64,000 nt of DNA. Source: BPGX01 sp037447455 (GTDB taxonomy: Bacteria; Bacteroidota; Bacteroidia; B-17B0; Aurantibacillaceae). This document shows, in pieces, positions 18,445 through 27,251 of the stretch (within the stretch, counting starts at the first letter, position 1; every line of letters begins with the position of its first letter). The translations under genes were made by a program, and so were the position numbers. Below the pieces are notes generated by a model. It searched no databases and was not told where the DNA came from. It saw only the letters and a program-made list of their open reading frames with translations. Location of the stretch: positions 1 to 64,000 of the forward strand of contig JBBIGQ010000001.1 of assembly GCA_037447455.1 (NCBI GenBank), read 5' to 3'.

Positions 18445-18906
18445 TTAAGATTTTGGATGAGTGGAATTACCAAAAATGTCAATGGCCATTTTTTCAATGT
18501 CAAAATCCTGGCTTAAGAAATTGTTGTATAAATCCCTATCCCAAATTTCAATAATGTTATTGCTGCCTATTACTTTAATATCAGATTTTATTTGTGCATA
18601 TTCAGCCAGTGGCTTTGGAATAAGTATTCGGCCATTGTTATCCGGATGGCATAGGGTGGCGCCGCCCATAAATTTTCGGATAAAAATATCATTGGCTTTT
18701 ATCAGACGATTGAGCTGGCGAAGTTGATCATTCAGCGCTTCCCATTCCTGCATCGGATATAAGGTTAAACACGGATGGTGTAAATTTCTGTTAGCTACAA
18801 ACCCTCTGTCAAAAGCACTTCCCAACTGCTTTTTGAGATCAGCCGGAAAAAGCAGACGATTTTTGGCATCTACCTTACAGTCGTATTCTCCAATGAGGGT
18901 GAACAT
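18445..18906 (-). CDS. mraZ: Transcriptional regulator MraZ
   Basis: DNA-binding repressor of the division cluster, made of two SpoVT-AbrB-like halves. The halves carry DAKNRLLFPADL and DNNGRILIPKPL, the paired D-x-K/x-x-R motifs of the family. The open frame continues 20 codons further upstream (to 18966), but MFTLIGEYDCKVD is where MraZ proteins normally begin, so the ATG at 18906 is chosen, giving 153 aa. It is the first gene of the cluster, and three 10-bp MraZ-type boxes lie 55-85 bases upstream, which fits autoregulation. Confidence 0.93.
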   Translation of the reverse strand: MFTLIGEYDCKVDAKNRLLFPADLKKQLGSAFDRGFVANRNLHHPCLTLYPMQEWEALNDQLRQLNRLIKANDIFIRKFMGGATLCHPDNNGRILIPKPLAEYAQIKSDIKVIGSNNIIEIWDRDLYNNFLSQDFDIEKMAIDIFGNSTHPKS

Positions 18907-18960
18907 AAAAACGTAAAAACAGATTTTGGGCACTAAAATACGGACAATTTTTCTATTTTT

Positions 18961-18990
18961 TACCACTTTTTACCACTTTTTACCACTCTG
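18961..18990 (-). promoter_or_regulatory. MraZ operator boxes, three direct repeats of 10 bp
   Basis: The minus strand reads AGTGGTAAAAAGTGGTAAAA and then AGTGG again, that is three AGTGG cores 10 bases apart at 18963-18987. MraZ is known to bind short direct repeats with GTGG or TGGG cores at 10-base spacing before its own operon, and the Mollicute form AAAGTGG is almost identical. The boxes lie 57-81 bases before the mraZ ATG. Binding is inferred from this match. Confidence 0.65.
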
Positions 18991-19095
18991 TGGATAAATT
19001 TAAATTACCAACATTTTTTGTTAATATCTCTACACTAAAAATATCTTTTGAAACACTTGTATAACAAGGATTTTGGCACGACTAACCCTACCAAT

Positions 19096-19137
19096 AAAAA
19101 ACACTTTATCCGACAAATTGTGGATAAAGTGTTTTTT
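19096..19137 (-). terminator. Intrinsic terminator behind the TonB receptor gene, probably bidirectional
   Basis: A perfect 16-bp inverted repeat (19096-19111 and 19122-19137) has a 10-base loop, an A-run on one side and a T-run on the other. It lies 73 bases past the receptor stop codon and just upstream of the dcw control region, so it should isolate the division operon from receptor transcription. Confidence 0.8.
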
Positions 19138-19192
19138 TAAGAATTAAAAATTGAGACAAGTTTAGTACTAAATTACTGCTAATTTGCGTTTT

Positions 19193-19219
19193 AGTGGTAA
19201 AAAGTGGAACTAAATGTGG
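19193..19219 (+). promoter_or_regulatory. Second, inverted cluster of MraZ-type boxes
   Basis: AGTGGTAAAAAGTGG at 19193-19207 is identical over 15 bases to the proximal MraZ boxes but in opposite orientation. A third GTGG at 19216-19219 is spaced 12 rather than 10 bases. The cluster straddles the receptor stop codon, 206 bases from the proximal boxes. MraZ binding here is inference only. Confidence 0.35.
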
Positions 19220-21438
19220 ATTTTTAATGTTGCAAAGATATTTCTGCCCGGACCATTGATTCCACTTGCAAAAACGCGGTATTGTGTATCAAAGATATTA
19301 TCTATTCCAAAGATAAATGTAGAATATTTCCAGAAATTCCATTGCACTCTAAAATTTAATGTAACCCAGGCCGGCATTCCAACTGGAGTAGCATATTTAA
19401 AGTTATCTTCTCCTAACATATTGTAATTACTTATATCTTTTTTACCATTAAATAAAGTAAATAGAGAAAAATTTAATTTTGCACCCGGTTTGTAGGTTAG
19501 TGCTACTCTTGAAAACACAGGCGGAATATGGTCTAAAGGATAATCCATACTATCGGTTTTAATTCTTCCGTACGTATAATGAAAGCTAACTTTCAGTATA
19601 AATAGATCATTGATACTTGTTGTCAATTGTGAAGAGAAGCCATATATATATGCTCTTTGTTTATTTTGATTGGCAAGGACCTGGCTTTTCACACCGTTGT
19701 ACATAATAGAATCTTGCCCATTGTATTTGAATTTATCTGTTACAATTGCATCAAAAATTTGTGTGTAATAAATAATATTTTCAAAACTACTGTTTTTACC
19801 CCAAAATCGGGTGATGTTTATTTCTTCTGTAATTGTTTTTTCCGGTTGAATATCCAGATTAGGCACTATGACTGCACCGGGCTGTGTATCAAATACTTTG
19901 CCCAAATCATCTACATTGGGCACTCTGAATCCTGACGAAACAAGAAAAGCCAGTTTCCATTCATTCGGTATATTATTGATTATTCCGATATTGCCGGAGT
20001 ATGTAAAGTTATTTTGCTGTGCCTCTCTAAACGGAAATTTGTAGAAAGTAGTATCAATAAACGTAGAATGTAAGTAAGCATAACCCAAACGAATGCCGTC
20101 CACTAAAATAAGATTTTCATTCTTCATAAACCATTTGTGCGATAAATAAACAGCGCCCCACATCATTGTGTTATTACCATCAGGATATCTGGTAGCTCCC
20201 GCTTTTTCAGTGTTTGCCACAATATCTCGTATGGTTCCGGTAGATTTAACCGTGCTGTACTGAGCATCTATTCCATACTGCAGATGGTGATGCTTCCACT
20301 TTTTCAGAAAATCCGCCGTACAGCCATACACATTCACTTTTTCAATTTGTCCCTTTAAATTATTGTTATTAAATCTTCTGTTATATCTGCTTTCTTGAAT
20401 ATCCTGAAAATTAGCAATTATTCTCACGTAATCGGATAACCTTGTAGATTTAGAATACGTAAAATCATAAGCCGTCATCAAGCGTGTTTGCGGACCATAG
20501 TACCATTCCGCAAAGCGTAAATTAGTGCCAGCATATTCTGATAAGCGGTCATAACGTGGCACATCAGAAGAAGTAGAATATTGAATATTTAAGATATGTT
20601 GCGCCCAATCACTTTGTTTATACAAAAACTTCTGCACAAAGTCGTATTGACTATAACCACTTTGCACTTGTAGGTATTTATCACTATTTTTAACCATAGA
20701 ATCTCTGTTCCCAAACCGCTTTACATAATAAGGCCGCTCACCGTATGTTCCGTTATAGAAAGGATTTTGGTTTTCTCCACCTCTCAAATCTCCAAATCTT
20801 GAAAAGGTGAAAGATGTGAAAGATGCAAACTTTTTAAATCCAAAGTTAAAATCAATGTGATTGGTACTTTCATTATTTACAGAACCATAGCGGGAAAAAA
20901 AATTCAACTTGAAATTCATTTGCTGAGAGTCCTCTGCTAATACCGGACGACGCGTATATAAATGAATGACACCGCCTAATGCATCGCTCCCATAAATAGT
21001 GGAAGAAGGTCCGTAGATAACTTCGGTTTTTTCAAAGGCATTGTTATCAGTTGTGATGATGTTTTGTAAATGGCCGGCACGATAAATCAAATTATTCATT
21101 CGCACCCCATCGATTACTAACAACACTCTGCTCGCTTCAAAACCACGAATAACAGGACTCCCACCACCCTGCTGACTTTTTTGAACAAATAAATTTCCTG
21201 AATTTTGCATCAAATCAGCAGTAGATTGTGCCTGGATTGTTTGTATGTCGTCCTTTTCAAGTATATGAATTTGTTGTGCATTAGTATATTTTTTTTCGCT
21301 TATTCTATTGGCACTCACCTCCACTTCCTGCAGGGAATTTACAAGAAGTGTATCCGGATTCATTTGAGAAATTATTTTCTGACAAGAAAAGATTATTATT
21401 AAAAAATATGTAGATAATTTGAAAATAGTTGTTTTCAT
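19210..21438 (-). CDS. TonB-dependent outer membrane receptor, heme/siderophore-receptor-like
   Basis: Outer membrane beta-barrel transporter driven by TonB. A signal peptide (about 1-24) is followed by LQEVEVSANR, a TonB-box-like start, then the plug domain with TADLMQNSGNLFVQKS, SPVIRGFEASRVLLVIDG and YGSDALGGVIHLYT. The remaining 550 residues are barrel and end in the aromatic-rich strand NIFATLKIHI. It lacks the N-terminal carboxypeptidase-like domain of SusC proteins, and no SusD gene is nearby. The plug phrase VIRGFEASRVLLVIDGVRMN recalls hemin/hemoglobin receptors, but the ligand cannot be read from sequence. A 162-aa gene lies 89 bases upstream on the same strand. Confidence 0.88.
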   Translation of the reverse strand: MKTTIFKLSTYFLIIIFSCQKIISQMNPDTLLVNSLQEVEVSANRISEKKYTNAQQIHILEKDDIQTIQAQSTADLMQNSGNLFVQKSQQGGGSPVIRGFEASRVLLVIDGVRMNNLIYRAGHLQNIITTDNNAFEKTEVIYGPSSTIYGSDALGGVIHLYTRRPVLAEDSQQMNFKLNFFSRYGSVNNESTNHIDFNFGFKKFASFTSFTFSRFGDLRGGENQNPFYNGTYGERPYYVKRFGNRDSMVKNSDKYLQVQSGYSQYDFVQKFLYKQSDWAQHILNIQYSTSSDVPRYDRLSEYAGTNLRFAEWYYGPQTRLMTAYDFTYSKSTRLSDYVRIIANFQDIQESRYNRRFNNNNLKGQIEKVNVYGCTADFLKKWKHHHLQYGIDAQYSTVKSTGTIRDIVANTEKAGATRYPDGNNTMMWGAVYLSHKWFMKNENLILVDGIRLGYAYLHSTFIDTTFYKFPFREAQQNNFTYSGNIGIINNIPNEWKLAFLVSSGFRVPNVDDLGKVFDTQPGAVIVPNLDIQPEKTITEEINITRFWGKNSSFENIIYYTQIFDAIVTDKFKYNGQDSIMYNGVKSQVLANQNKQRAYIYGFSSQLTTSINDLFILKVSFHYTYGRIKTDSMDYPLDHIPPVFSRVALTYKPGAKLNFSLFTLFNGKKDISNYNMLGEDNFKYATPVGMPAWVTLNFRVQWNFWKYSTFIFGIDNIFDTQYRVFASGINGPGRNIFATLKIHI

Positions 21439-21527
21439 AATACATTGTTTTTGATTGTTTTTTAAATAAAATAGGAGAATAACTTAAAAAAGAACTATCA
21501 ACTAAAAACAGAGCTTTTTAAGCCCAA

Positions 21528-22016
21528 TCAGAAAAATTCCGGCGGCGGACAAGGAATCTTGTGAAAAACACTGGTTACGAATAAACTAAAACATAACCCA
21601 TATTGAAATGATGCGTAAAATAAATTAAACTTTATATTTTGTTCCTCCACTATTGTAATTAATAATCCATCAACATAAATTTTTTTCAATACTTTCAGGA
21701 AATCTATAATATGCTGTATTAGTTCCTGCTCCTCAGTATCTTCATACACATTTAATTTCACAGTATTGCCACAAATAGAAGAAGACACGATATCGTATAA
21801 TTTCTGATTAAGCACTATTTCTTTTTTATTAGATAACAAAGAAGCATTAAATTTCTCCAAAGAAATTTCAATTGTTTTTATGCTTTCTGATTTTAAAATA
21901 TGTTCCCACGTTTCACTTTGAATTTTACTTTTTTGAACCCAGAAAAACACCGGAGAAAAAATAAATTGGATAATAAACACCAATAATCCAAATTCTTTGA
22001 TAAACTTTAAAAACAT
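21528..22016 (-). CDS. Small membrane-anchored protein upstream of TonB receptor, unknown
   Basis: An N-terminal hydrophobic segment (MFLKFIKEFGLLVFIIQFIF) suggests a signal peptide or anchor. The middle is charged with SSSICGNTVKLNVYED, a second hydrophobic stretch occurs at about 132-146, and the end is IPCPPPEFF. I chose the ATG at 22016 over a TTG at 22043. Bacteroidota often place a small Cys- and Pro-rich protein of this sort ahead of a TonB receptor for a metal or heme; the proline-rich end resembles those, but the His-Tyr-Cys signature I associate with them is absent. TATATTTG at 22025-22032 would start transcription almost at this ATG. Function unknown; co-transcription with the receptor is likely. 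Confidence 0.6.
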   Translation of the reverse strand: MFLKFIKEFGLLVFIIQFIFSPVFFWVQKSKIQSETWEHILKSESIKTIEISLEKFNASLLSNKKEIVLNQKLYDIVSSSICGNTVKLNVYEDTEEQELIQHIIDFLKVLKKIYVDGLLITIVEEQNIKFNLFYASFQYGLCFSLFVTSVFHKIPCPPPEFF

Positions 22017-22124
22017 CCTGCTCGCAAATATAATTAAAAACAAGTATAATTAAAAACAAGACATGATAATTTTTATTAATTTTACTCTTTGTACCTCTTT
22101 TTCTCTTTATATTCAAGCCAAAAA

Positions 22125-24074
22125 ATGCCTTGTAAATACCTTTCTATCGTTTTAGTGAGTTTGTTTTTTGCTATAAATGCCAATGCTCAAAAGAAACCCG
22201 TTACTTATAGTACTTCTAATGAAAAAGCCATTAAGTATTATGAAATGAGTAAAAAGTACTTTTCCAATTATATGGACAAAGAAGCCGAAGAATATGTGCT
22301 GAAAGCCCTTGAAAAAGACGATAATTTTATAGAAGCGCACGCTGCTTACGCACAATTACTCATTGGACAAAAACGTTATGCAGAAGCTGTCAAGCATTTG
22401 AAAAAAGCCATTAACATTAACCCGGATTTATTTCCTGCCAATCACTTTATGTTAGCTAGTGTATCTTTACTTATTGGAGATTATGAAACGGCTTATCAGG
22501 CCTACTCTAAATTTTTATCTTATAAATACATTCATCCGGAAATGAAAGCCATTGCTGAAAAGGAAATTAAAAATGCTGAATTTGGAAAAAATGCTATTCA
22601 ACACCCTGTTCAATTTAAGCCAATTAATATCGGAAATGCCATCAATAGCCCCAACGATGAGTATTTTCCTTCTATTACCGCAGACGGCGAAACGTTTATC
22701 TTTACAAGAAAAGTAGGGGATCAGGAAGATTTTTATATATCCTATAAAGTAAATGGCAAGTGGCAGGCAGCAGTGCCGCTCAAAGAAATTAATTCGTATG
22801 GCAATGAAGGCGCCCCTTCTATTTCTGCAGATGGAAAGATGATGTTTTTTGCTTCTTGCATTAACCTAGAAGGTAATTACGGATCACCCGATAGAAAGGG
22901 TTACGGTAGTTGTGATATTTTCTATTCTGAAAACATCAATGGTAAATGGTCAAAACCGGTAAATGTCGGGGCACCCATTAATACAGCACACTGGGAAACA
23001 CAACCTTCTTTTTCATCGGATGGAAAAACACTTTACTTTATCAGAGGAATCGTAACGCGTGGTGAAATTAAACAACAGGATATTTATATGTCTGTGCTGG
23101 ACGATAACGGAAAATTTACCGAACCGGTTAAATTGGATTCTAATATTAACACAAACGGAGATGAAGAATCTGTTTTTATTCACCCGGATAATCAAACACT
23201 TTATTTTTCAAGCAATGGCCACGTGGGAATGGGCGGCCTGGATATTTATATGAGTAAACGACAGCCCGATGGCACGTGGGGAAAAGCCGTTAATTTAGGA
23301 TACCCCATCAACACACATAATGATGAAAATAGTTTGCTGGTAGATCCTTCTGGTCAAATTGCTTATTTTGCCAGCAACAGAAATGGCGGATCAGGTGGAC
23401 TAGATGCCTATTATTTTGAGTTACCGGAAAACATTCGTCCTGAAAAAATAACGTATGTAAAAGGTAAAGTGTACGATGCTATCACAAAGCAAGCTCTTAT
23501 TTCAAATCTTGAACTCTACGATCTTTCCAGTCAAACAAAAGTAGCACAAGCATTCTCAGATAATAGAGGATATTTCTTACTCACTCTTAATTCCGGTAAA
23601 GAGTATATGGTACACGTCAATCAAAAAGGGTATTTATTTTACAGCGATCATTTTTCACTAAAAAGCTCTGAAGCTAGTTTTGAACATCCGTTCTTATTAG
23701 ATATTCCACTTATGCCTATTGATACCGGCTCTATCACAGAATTGAAAAATGTTTTCTTTGACGTCAATAAATGGGACTTAAAACCCGAAAGCAAAGCAGA
23801 ATTAAACAAACTTGTAATGTTTCTAAAACAAAACCCTTCCATTAAAATTGAACTAAGCGGACATACCGACAACAGCGGCGATAAAAAGTTTAATCAAACC
23901 CTTTCCACCAACAGAGCAAAAGCTGTGTATGATTCTTTAATCAAAGAAGGGGGCATTGATCCATCACGACTCACTTATAAAGGGTATGCCGATACAAAAC
24001 CAAAAGTACCCAACAATTCCCCTGAAAACAAAGCCAAAAACAGAAGAACAGAATTTAAAATTATTAGTAAATAA
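22125..24074 (+). CDS. OmpA-family protein with TPR, PD40 propeller and regulatory-like domain (PorE-like layout)
   Basis: Secreted cell-envelope protein of 649 aa. From the ATG at 22125 there is a signal peptide ending in ANAQ; the longer frame starts with TTG and is rejected. Then come tetratricopeptide helices (about 30-150), a beta-propeller of PD40 repeats (about 165-440: SADGKMMFFAS, SSDGKTLYFIRG, HPDNQTLYFSSNG), a carboxypeptidase-regulatory-like domain (about 445-530) and a C-terminal OmpA domain with ELSGHTDNSGD, LSTNRAKAVYDSL and NRRTEFKI. The HTD...R residues that bind peptidoglycan DAP are intact. The order TPR-propeller-CRD-OmpA is that of PorE, which ties the T9SS to peptidoglycan, but many paralogues share it and no lipobox is seen, so I give no symbol. 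Confidence 0.85.
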   Translation: MPCKYLSIVLVSLFFAINANAQKKPVTYSTSNEKAIKYYEMSKKYFSNYMDKEAEEYVLKALEKDDNFIEAHAAYAQLLIGQKRYAEAVKHLKKAININPDLFPANHFMLASVSLLIGDYETAYQAYSKFLSYKYIHPEMKAIAEKEIKNAEFGKNAIQHPVQFKPINIGNAINSPNDEYFPSITADGETFIFTRKVGDQEDFYISYKVNGKWQAAVPLKEINSYGNEGAPSISADGKMMFFASCINLEGNYGSPDRKGYGSCDIFYSENINGKWSKPVNVGAPINTAHWETQPSFSSDGKTLYFIRGIVTRGEIKQQDIYMSVLDDNGKFTEPVKLDSNINTNGDEESVFIHPDNQTLYFSSNGHVGMGGLDIYMSKRQPDGTWGKAVNLGYPINTHNDENSLLVDPSGQIAYFASNRNGGSGGLDAYYFELPENIRPEKITYVKGKVYDAITKQALISNLELYDLSSQTKVAQAFSDNRGYFLLTLNSGKEYMVHVNQKGYLFYSDHFSLKSSEASFEHPFLLDIPLMPIDTGSITELKNVFFDVNKWDLKPESKAELNKLVMFLKQNPSIKIELSGHTDNSGDKKFNQTLSTNRAKAVYDSLIKEGGIDPSRLTYKGYADTKPKVPNNSPENKAKNRRTEFKIISK

Positions 24075-24117
24075 CTTGCGTAAAAAAAACAACACTATCT
24101 AATATCTTACTCGTTAC

Positions 24118-25404
24118 TCAAGCTAAGTTTATACTTCCATTTTGTTTTGCACCTTCCTTCAAATAATACAAGACCGATAAATTATTTTCCTGAAAAATTT
24201 CTTCTGCTATTTGTTGAATATCTTGTGGGTTTATACTATCAATAATTTCCTGCTCTTTATTGATAAGCTCTGTATCTCCAAGAAGAGTAAAATAATTTAA
24301 AGAAAAAGATTTAGCACTAACCATCATTTCCTGAATGGTGTTAGAAGTTTCTACTGTATTTTTGATTTTTTTTAATTCTTTTTCATCAATTCCATCCTGA
24401 GCTATTTTTTGTAATTCGGCATAAACCTTTTTTTCAGCATCTTCAACAGAAATACCACTGACTAATTTAGATTTTACAACAAACATACCATCTTCAATTG
24501 TATCAGTTATCAAGGCGGATGAAGAAATACATATTTTTTGATTTTTTACTAATAATTGATGCAAACGAGAGGATTCGCCAAAACTCAAAATATCCTGTAA
24601 CAAAGCAGTAGCATAAAATTTTTTTAATAAATCCTTATTTGTAGCATTTTTCCCAGTCATCCGGAATACTAAGTAAATAGCATCATTCGGGACATCTCTG
24701 TATACAATTTGTGTGCGTTTTTCATTTTGCGGTGGCTCCTGCGGTATCTGGCGGATGGGTTTATCTTTTTTAGGAATATCGCCCAACCATTTTTCTGCCA
24801 ATTGAAATGCTTTATCGGCTTGAATATTACCGGAAATACATAATATCGCATTAGAAGCCGTGTAGTAGGTATTGTAAAAATTTTGCACATCTTGAAGCGT
24901 TGCCTTCTCAATATGTGAAATATCTTTTCCTATTGTGTCCCATTGATACGAATGTGTTTTATAGACAAGCGGATGAAGTAATAACCACACATCACCATAA
25001 GGTTTATTCAGATACCGTTGCTTGAATTCTTCAATAACTACACTTTTTTGTACATCTAATTTTTCCTGATTAATATCCAGTGCAAACATTCTATCACTTT
25101 CAATCCACAAGGCCGTTTCAATGTTTTGAGCAGGTAAAGTGCAATAATAGTTAGTAATGTCGTTAGTGGTAAAGGCGTTGTTTTCACCGCCGGCTAACTG
25201 TAAAGCTTCATCAAAATTAGGAACGTTCTTGCTTCCTTCAAACATCAGATGTTCAAATAAATGCGCAAAGCCCGTTTTTTCAGGGTGTTCATCTTTTGAA
25301 CCAACATCATAAAGAATATTAACAGAAATCATCGGCGTAGAAAAATCTTCATTTACAATAACAGTTAATCCATTAAATAATGTGGTTTTTTGATAATGAA
25401 TCAT
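24118..25404 (-). CDS. M16 family zinc peptidase (insulinase/pitrilysin type)
   Basis: Two-domain peptidase subunit of 428 aa. The inverted zinc motif HLFEH is at residues 48-52, preceded by GFAHLF and followed by the distal glutamate region VIEEFKQR. AGGENNAFTTNDITNYY is the usual substrate-cleft element. No signal peptide is seen, so it may be cytoplasmic. In Bacteroidota M16 genes often come as pairs with a second, inactive subunit; here only the active type is found, and the next gene is an unrelated oxygenase 16 bases upstream. It converges on the OmpA gene across 43 bases. Confidence 0.92.
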   Translation of the reverse strand: MIHYQKTTLFNGLTVIVNEDFSTPMISVNILYDVGSKDEHPEKTGFAHLFEHLMFEGSKNVPNFDEALQLAGGENNAFTTNDITNYYCTLPAQNIETALWIESDRMFALDINQEKLDVQKSVVIEEFKQRYLNKPYGDVWLLLHPLVYKTHSYQWDTIGKDISHIEKATLQDVQNFYNTYYTASNAILCISGNIQADKAFQLAEKWLGDIPKKDKPIRQIPQEPPQNEKRTQIVYRDVPNDAIYLVFRMTGKNATNKDLLKKFYATALLQDILSFGESSRLHQLLVKNQKICISSSALITDTIEDGMFVVKSKLVSGISVEDAEKKVYAELQKIAQDGIDEKELKKIKNTVETSNTIQEMMVSAKSFSLNYFTLLGDTELINKEQEIIDSINPQDIQQIAEEIFQENNLSVLYYLKEGAKQNGSINLA

Positions 25405-25420
25405 AGTTTGGTAGTTTTAT

Positions 25421-26383
25421 TTATGAGTGTGTATCTATTTTTAGTTCACACAATTTTGCAATTACCTGATTGTATTCTTGTATAATTTCTTGAACAATTT
25501 GTGCTGCAGGCTTAATCTCATCAATGAGAGCAGACACTTGTCCAATTTCTAATTCGCCTTCTTCTAAATCTCCTTCAAACATGCCTTTTTTAGCCCGTGC
25601 TCTGCCGAGAAGTTGCTGTAATTCTTCTGCGCTAGCACCACGTTGTTCATATTCAAGAGAGGTCAATGCGAATTTATTTCTAATTAAACGTACGGGAGTA
25701 AGTTTTTTAAGAGTGAGAATTGTATCTCCTTCTTTGGCATTAACGACCGATTGTTTAAAGTTGAGATGAGCAGAGGATTCAACAGAAGCAACAAATCGAC
25801 TACCTATTTGTACGCCTTCTGCACCGAGGGCAAAGGCAGCAGCCATGGCAGCACCGGTGCCAATCCCACCTGCTGCAATAAGCGGAATAGAAAGGGTTCT
25901 ACGAACTGTTGGAATGAGTGTGAGTGTCGTCGTTTCTTCTCTTCCATTATGTCCACCGGCTTCAAATCCTTCGGCTACCACTGCGTCCACGCCTGCTTCC
26001 TGAGCTTTTATCGCATATTTTGTCCCGGGCACAACGTGAACGACTGTAATATCGTGTTGTTTCAGAAAAGGTGTCCATGTTTTAGGATTTCCGGCAGATG
26101 TGAATACAATTTTCACACCTTCTTCCACGATAATTTGCATGTGTTTATCTATATCTGGATAAAGGAGAGGAACGTTCACACCAAAGGGCTTATCGGTAGC
26201 TGCTTTACATTTACGAATATGCTCTCTTAAAATATCGGGATACATTGAACCGGAGCCGATGAGTCCAAGTCCACCGGCATTACTCACGGCTGCAGCCAGC
26301 TCCCAGCCGCTGCACCAAATCATACCAGCTTGAATGATGGGGTATTGAATGTTGAATAGCTGACAAACTCTATTGTTTTTCAT
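25421..26383 (-). CDS. Nitronate monooxygenase/2-nitropropane dioxygenase-type FMN enzyme
   Basis: FMN-dependent TIM-barrel protein of 320 aa. PIIQAGMIWCSGWELAAAVS and NAGGLGLIGSGS form the N-terminal FMN element, VAEGFEAGGHNG carries the catalytic histidine of class-type NMOs, and PLIAAGGIGTG and GVQIGSRF bind the FMN phosphate. The same fold includes FabK enoyl-ACP reductases; the GFEAGGHNG sequence fits both, and no fatty-acid genes are nearby. I therefore call the family but not a substrate. Confidence 0.85.
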   Translation of the reverse strand: MKNNRVCQLFNIQYPIIQAGMIWCSGWELAAAVSNAGGLGLIGSGSMYPDILREHIRKCKAATDKPFGVNVPLLYPDIDKHMQIIVEEGVKIVFTSAGNPKTWTPFLKQHDITVVHVVPGTKYAIKAQEAGVDAVVAEGFEAGGHNGREETTTLTLIPTVRRTLSIPLIAAGGIGTGAAMAAAFALGAEGVQIGSRFVASVESSAHLNFKQSVVNAKEGDTILTLKKLTPVRLIRNKFALTSLEYEQRGASAEELQQLLGRARAKKGMFEGDLEEGELEIGQVSALIDEIKPAAQIVQEIIQEYNQVIAKLCELKIDTHS

Positions 26384-26404
26384 ACGTTGGATATTTTATA
26401 AATT

Positions 26405-27241
26405 TTATAAATCAGTGAGTTTTAATTCTTCTTTCATTCTAATGCCTCTTTCTGTGTTTTGTAGATTACAAAGTTCAATACGTGGGTCGTGTTCAAAAAA
26501 TAAAAAACCATTTTCATTCAACAAGGTGTTCAGCACTTTTTCTTTTTCTTTAAGTGTTTCTAATGGGCGTACATCATAAGCCATTACGTAAGGAATGGGA
26601 ATATGTCCGGCAGAAGGTATTAAATCAGCCATGTAAATAATTTTATGATTTTTGTATTGAATAACAGGTAAAATCATAGCTTCGGAGTGTCCGTAAACAT
26701 CAATGAATTCAAATGGTAAGTTGTGATTATCTTTATCCACAAATTTTAGTTGCCCACTTTCCTGTATGGGTAAAATATTTTCTTTTAAGAAACTGGCTTT
26801 TTCTCTCGGATTATGGTGAATAGCCCATTCCCAGTGTTTAGAATGACTCCAGTAAGCAGCGTTTTTAAAAGTAGGATAGTAAAGGTTTTTAGAGGCATCG
26901 TAAGAAATAGCACCGCCACAATGGTCAAAGTGCAAATGGGTGAGAACAACATCGGTTATATCAGAAGTGGTAAATCCGTGTTTGTTGAGGGATTTTTCAA
27001 GCGTATCGTCGCCGTGTAAATAGTAGAAACGAAAAAATTTTTCATTTTGTTTGTTGCCAATACCTGTATCAATCAATACAAGGCGGTTATTATCTTCTAC
27101 GAGCAGACAGCGCATTGACCATGTGCACATATTGTTCTCATCGGCAGGATTAAGTTTGTTCCAGATACTTTTGGGCACCACGCCAAACATTGCTCCGCCA
27201 TCTAATTTGAAAAAGCCCGTTGGGATAGAATAGAGTTGCAT
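26405..27241 (-). CDS. MBL-fold metallo-hydrolase
   Basis: Metallo-beta-lactamase-fold hydrolase of 278 aa, with no signal peptide. The HLHFDHCGG motif (about residues 102-110) gives HxHxDH, IDTGIGN lies ahead of it, and later GHSEAMILPV, MADLIPSAGH and FFEHDPRIE supply the remaining metal ligands. MQLYSIPTGFFKLDGGAMFG at the start is typical of this subfamily, so I use the ATG at 27241; the longer frame to 27304 would run into the intergenic gap. The subfamily is often annotated as AHL-lactonase-like, but the substrate is unknown. It follows the DUF2279 gene by 10 bases. Confidence 0.88.
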   Translation of the reverse strand: MQLYSIPTGFFKLDGGAMFGVVPKSIWNKLNPADENNMCTWSMRCLLVEDNNRLVLIDTGIGNKQNEKFFRFYYLHGDDTLEKSLNKHGFTTSDITDVVLTHLHFDHCGGAISYDASKNLYYPTFKNAAYWSHSKHWEWAIHHNPREKASFLKENILPIQESGQLKFVDKDNHNLPFEFIDVYGHSEAMILPVIQYKNHKIIYMADLIPSAGHIPIPYVMAYDVRPLETLKEKEKVLNTLLNENGFLFFEHDPRIELCNLQNTERGIRMKEELKLTDL

Positions 27242-27251
27242 ACAAAAACTT

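Noticed and set aside
18907..18966. 20-codon N-terminal extension of MraZ
   Set aside because: MraZ begins at MFTLIGEYD in relatives, and the extension runs up to the operator boxes.
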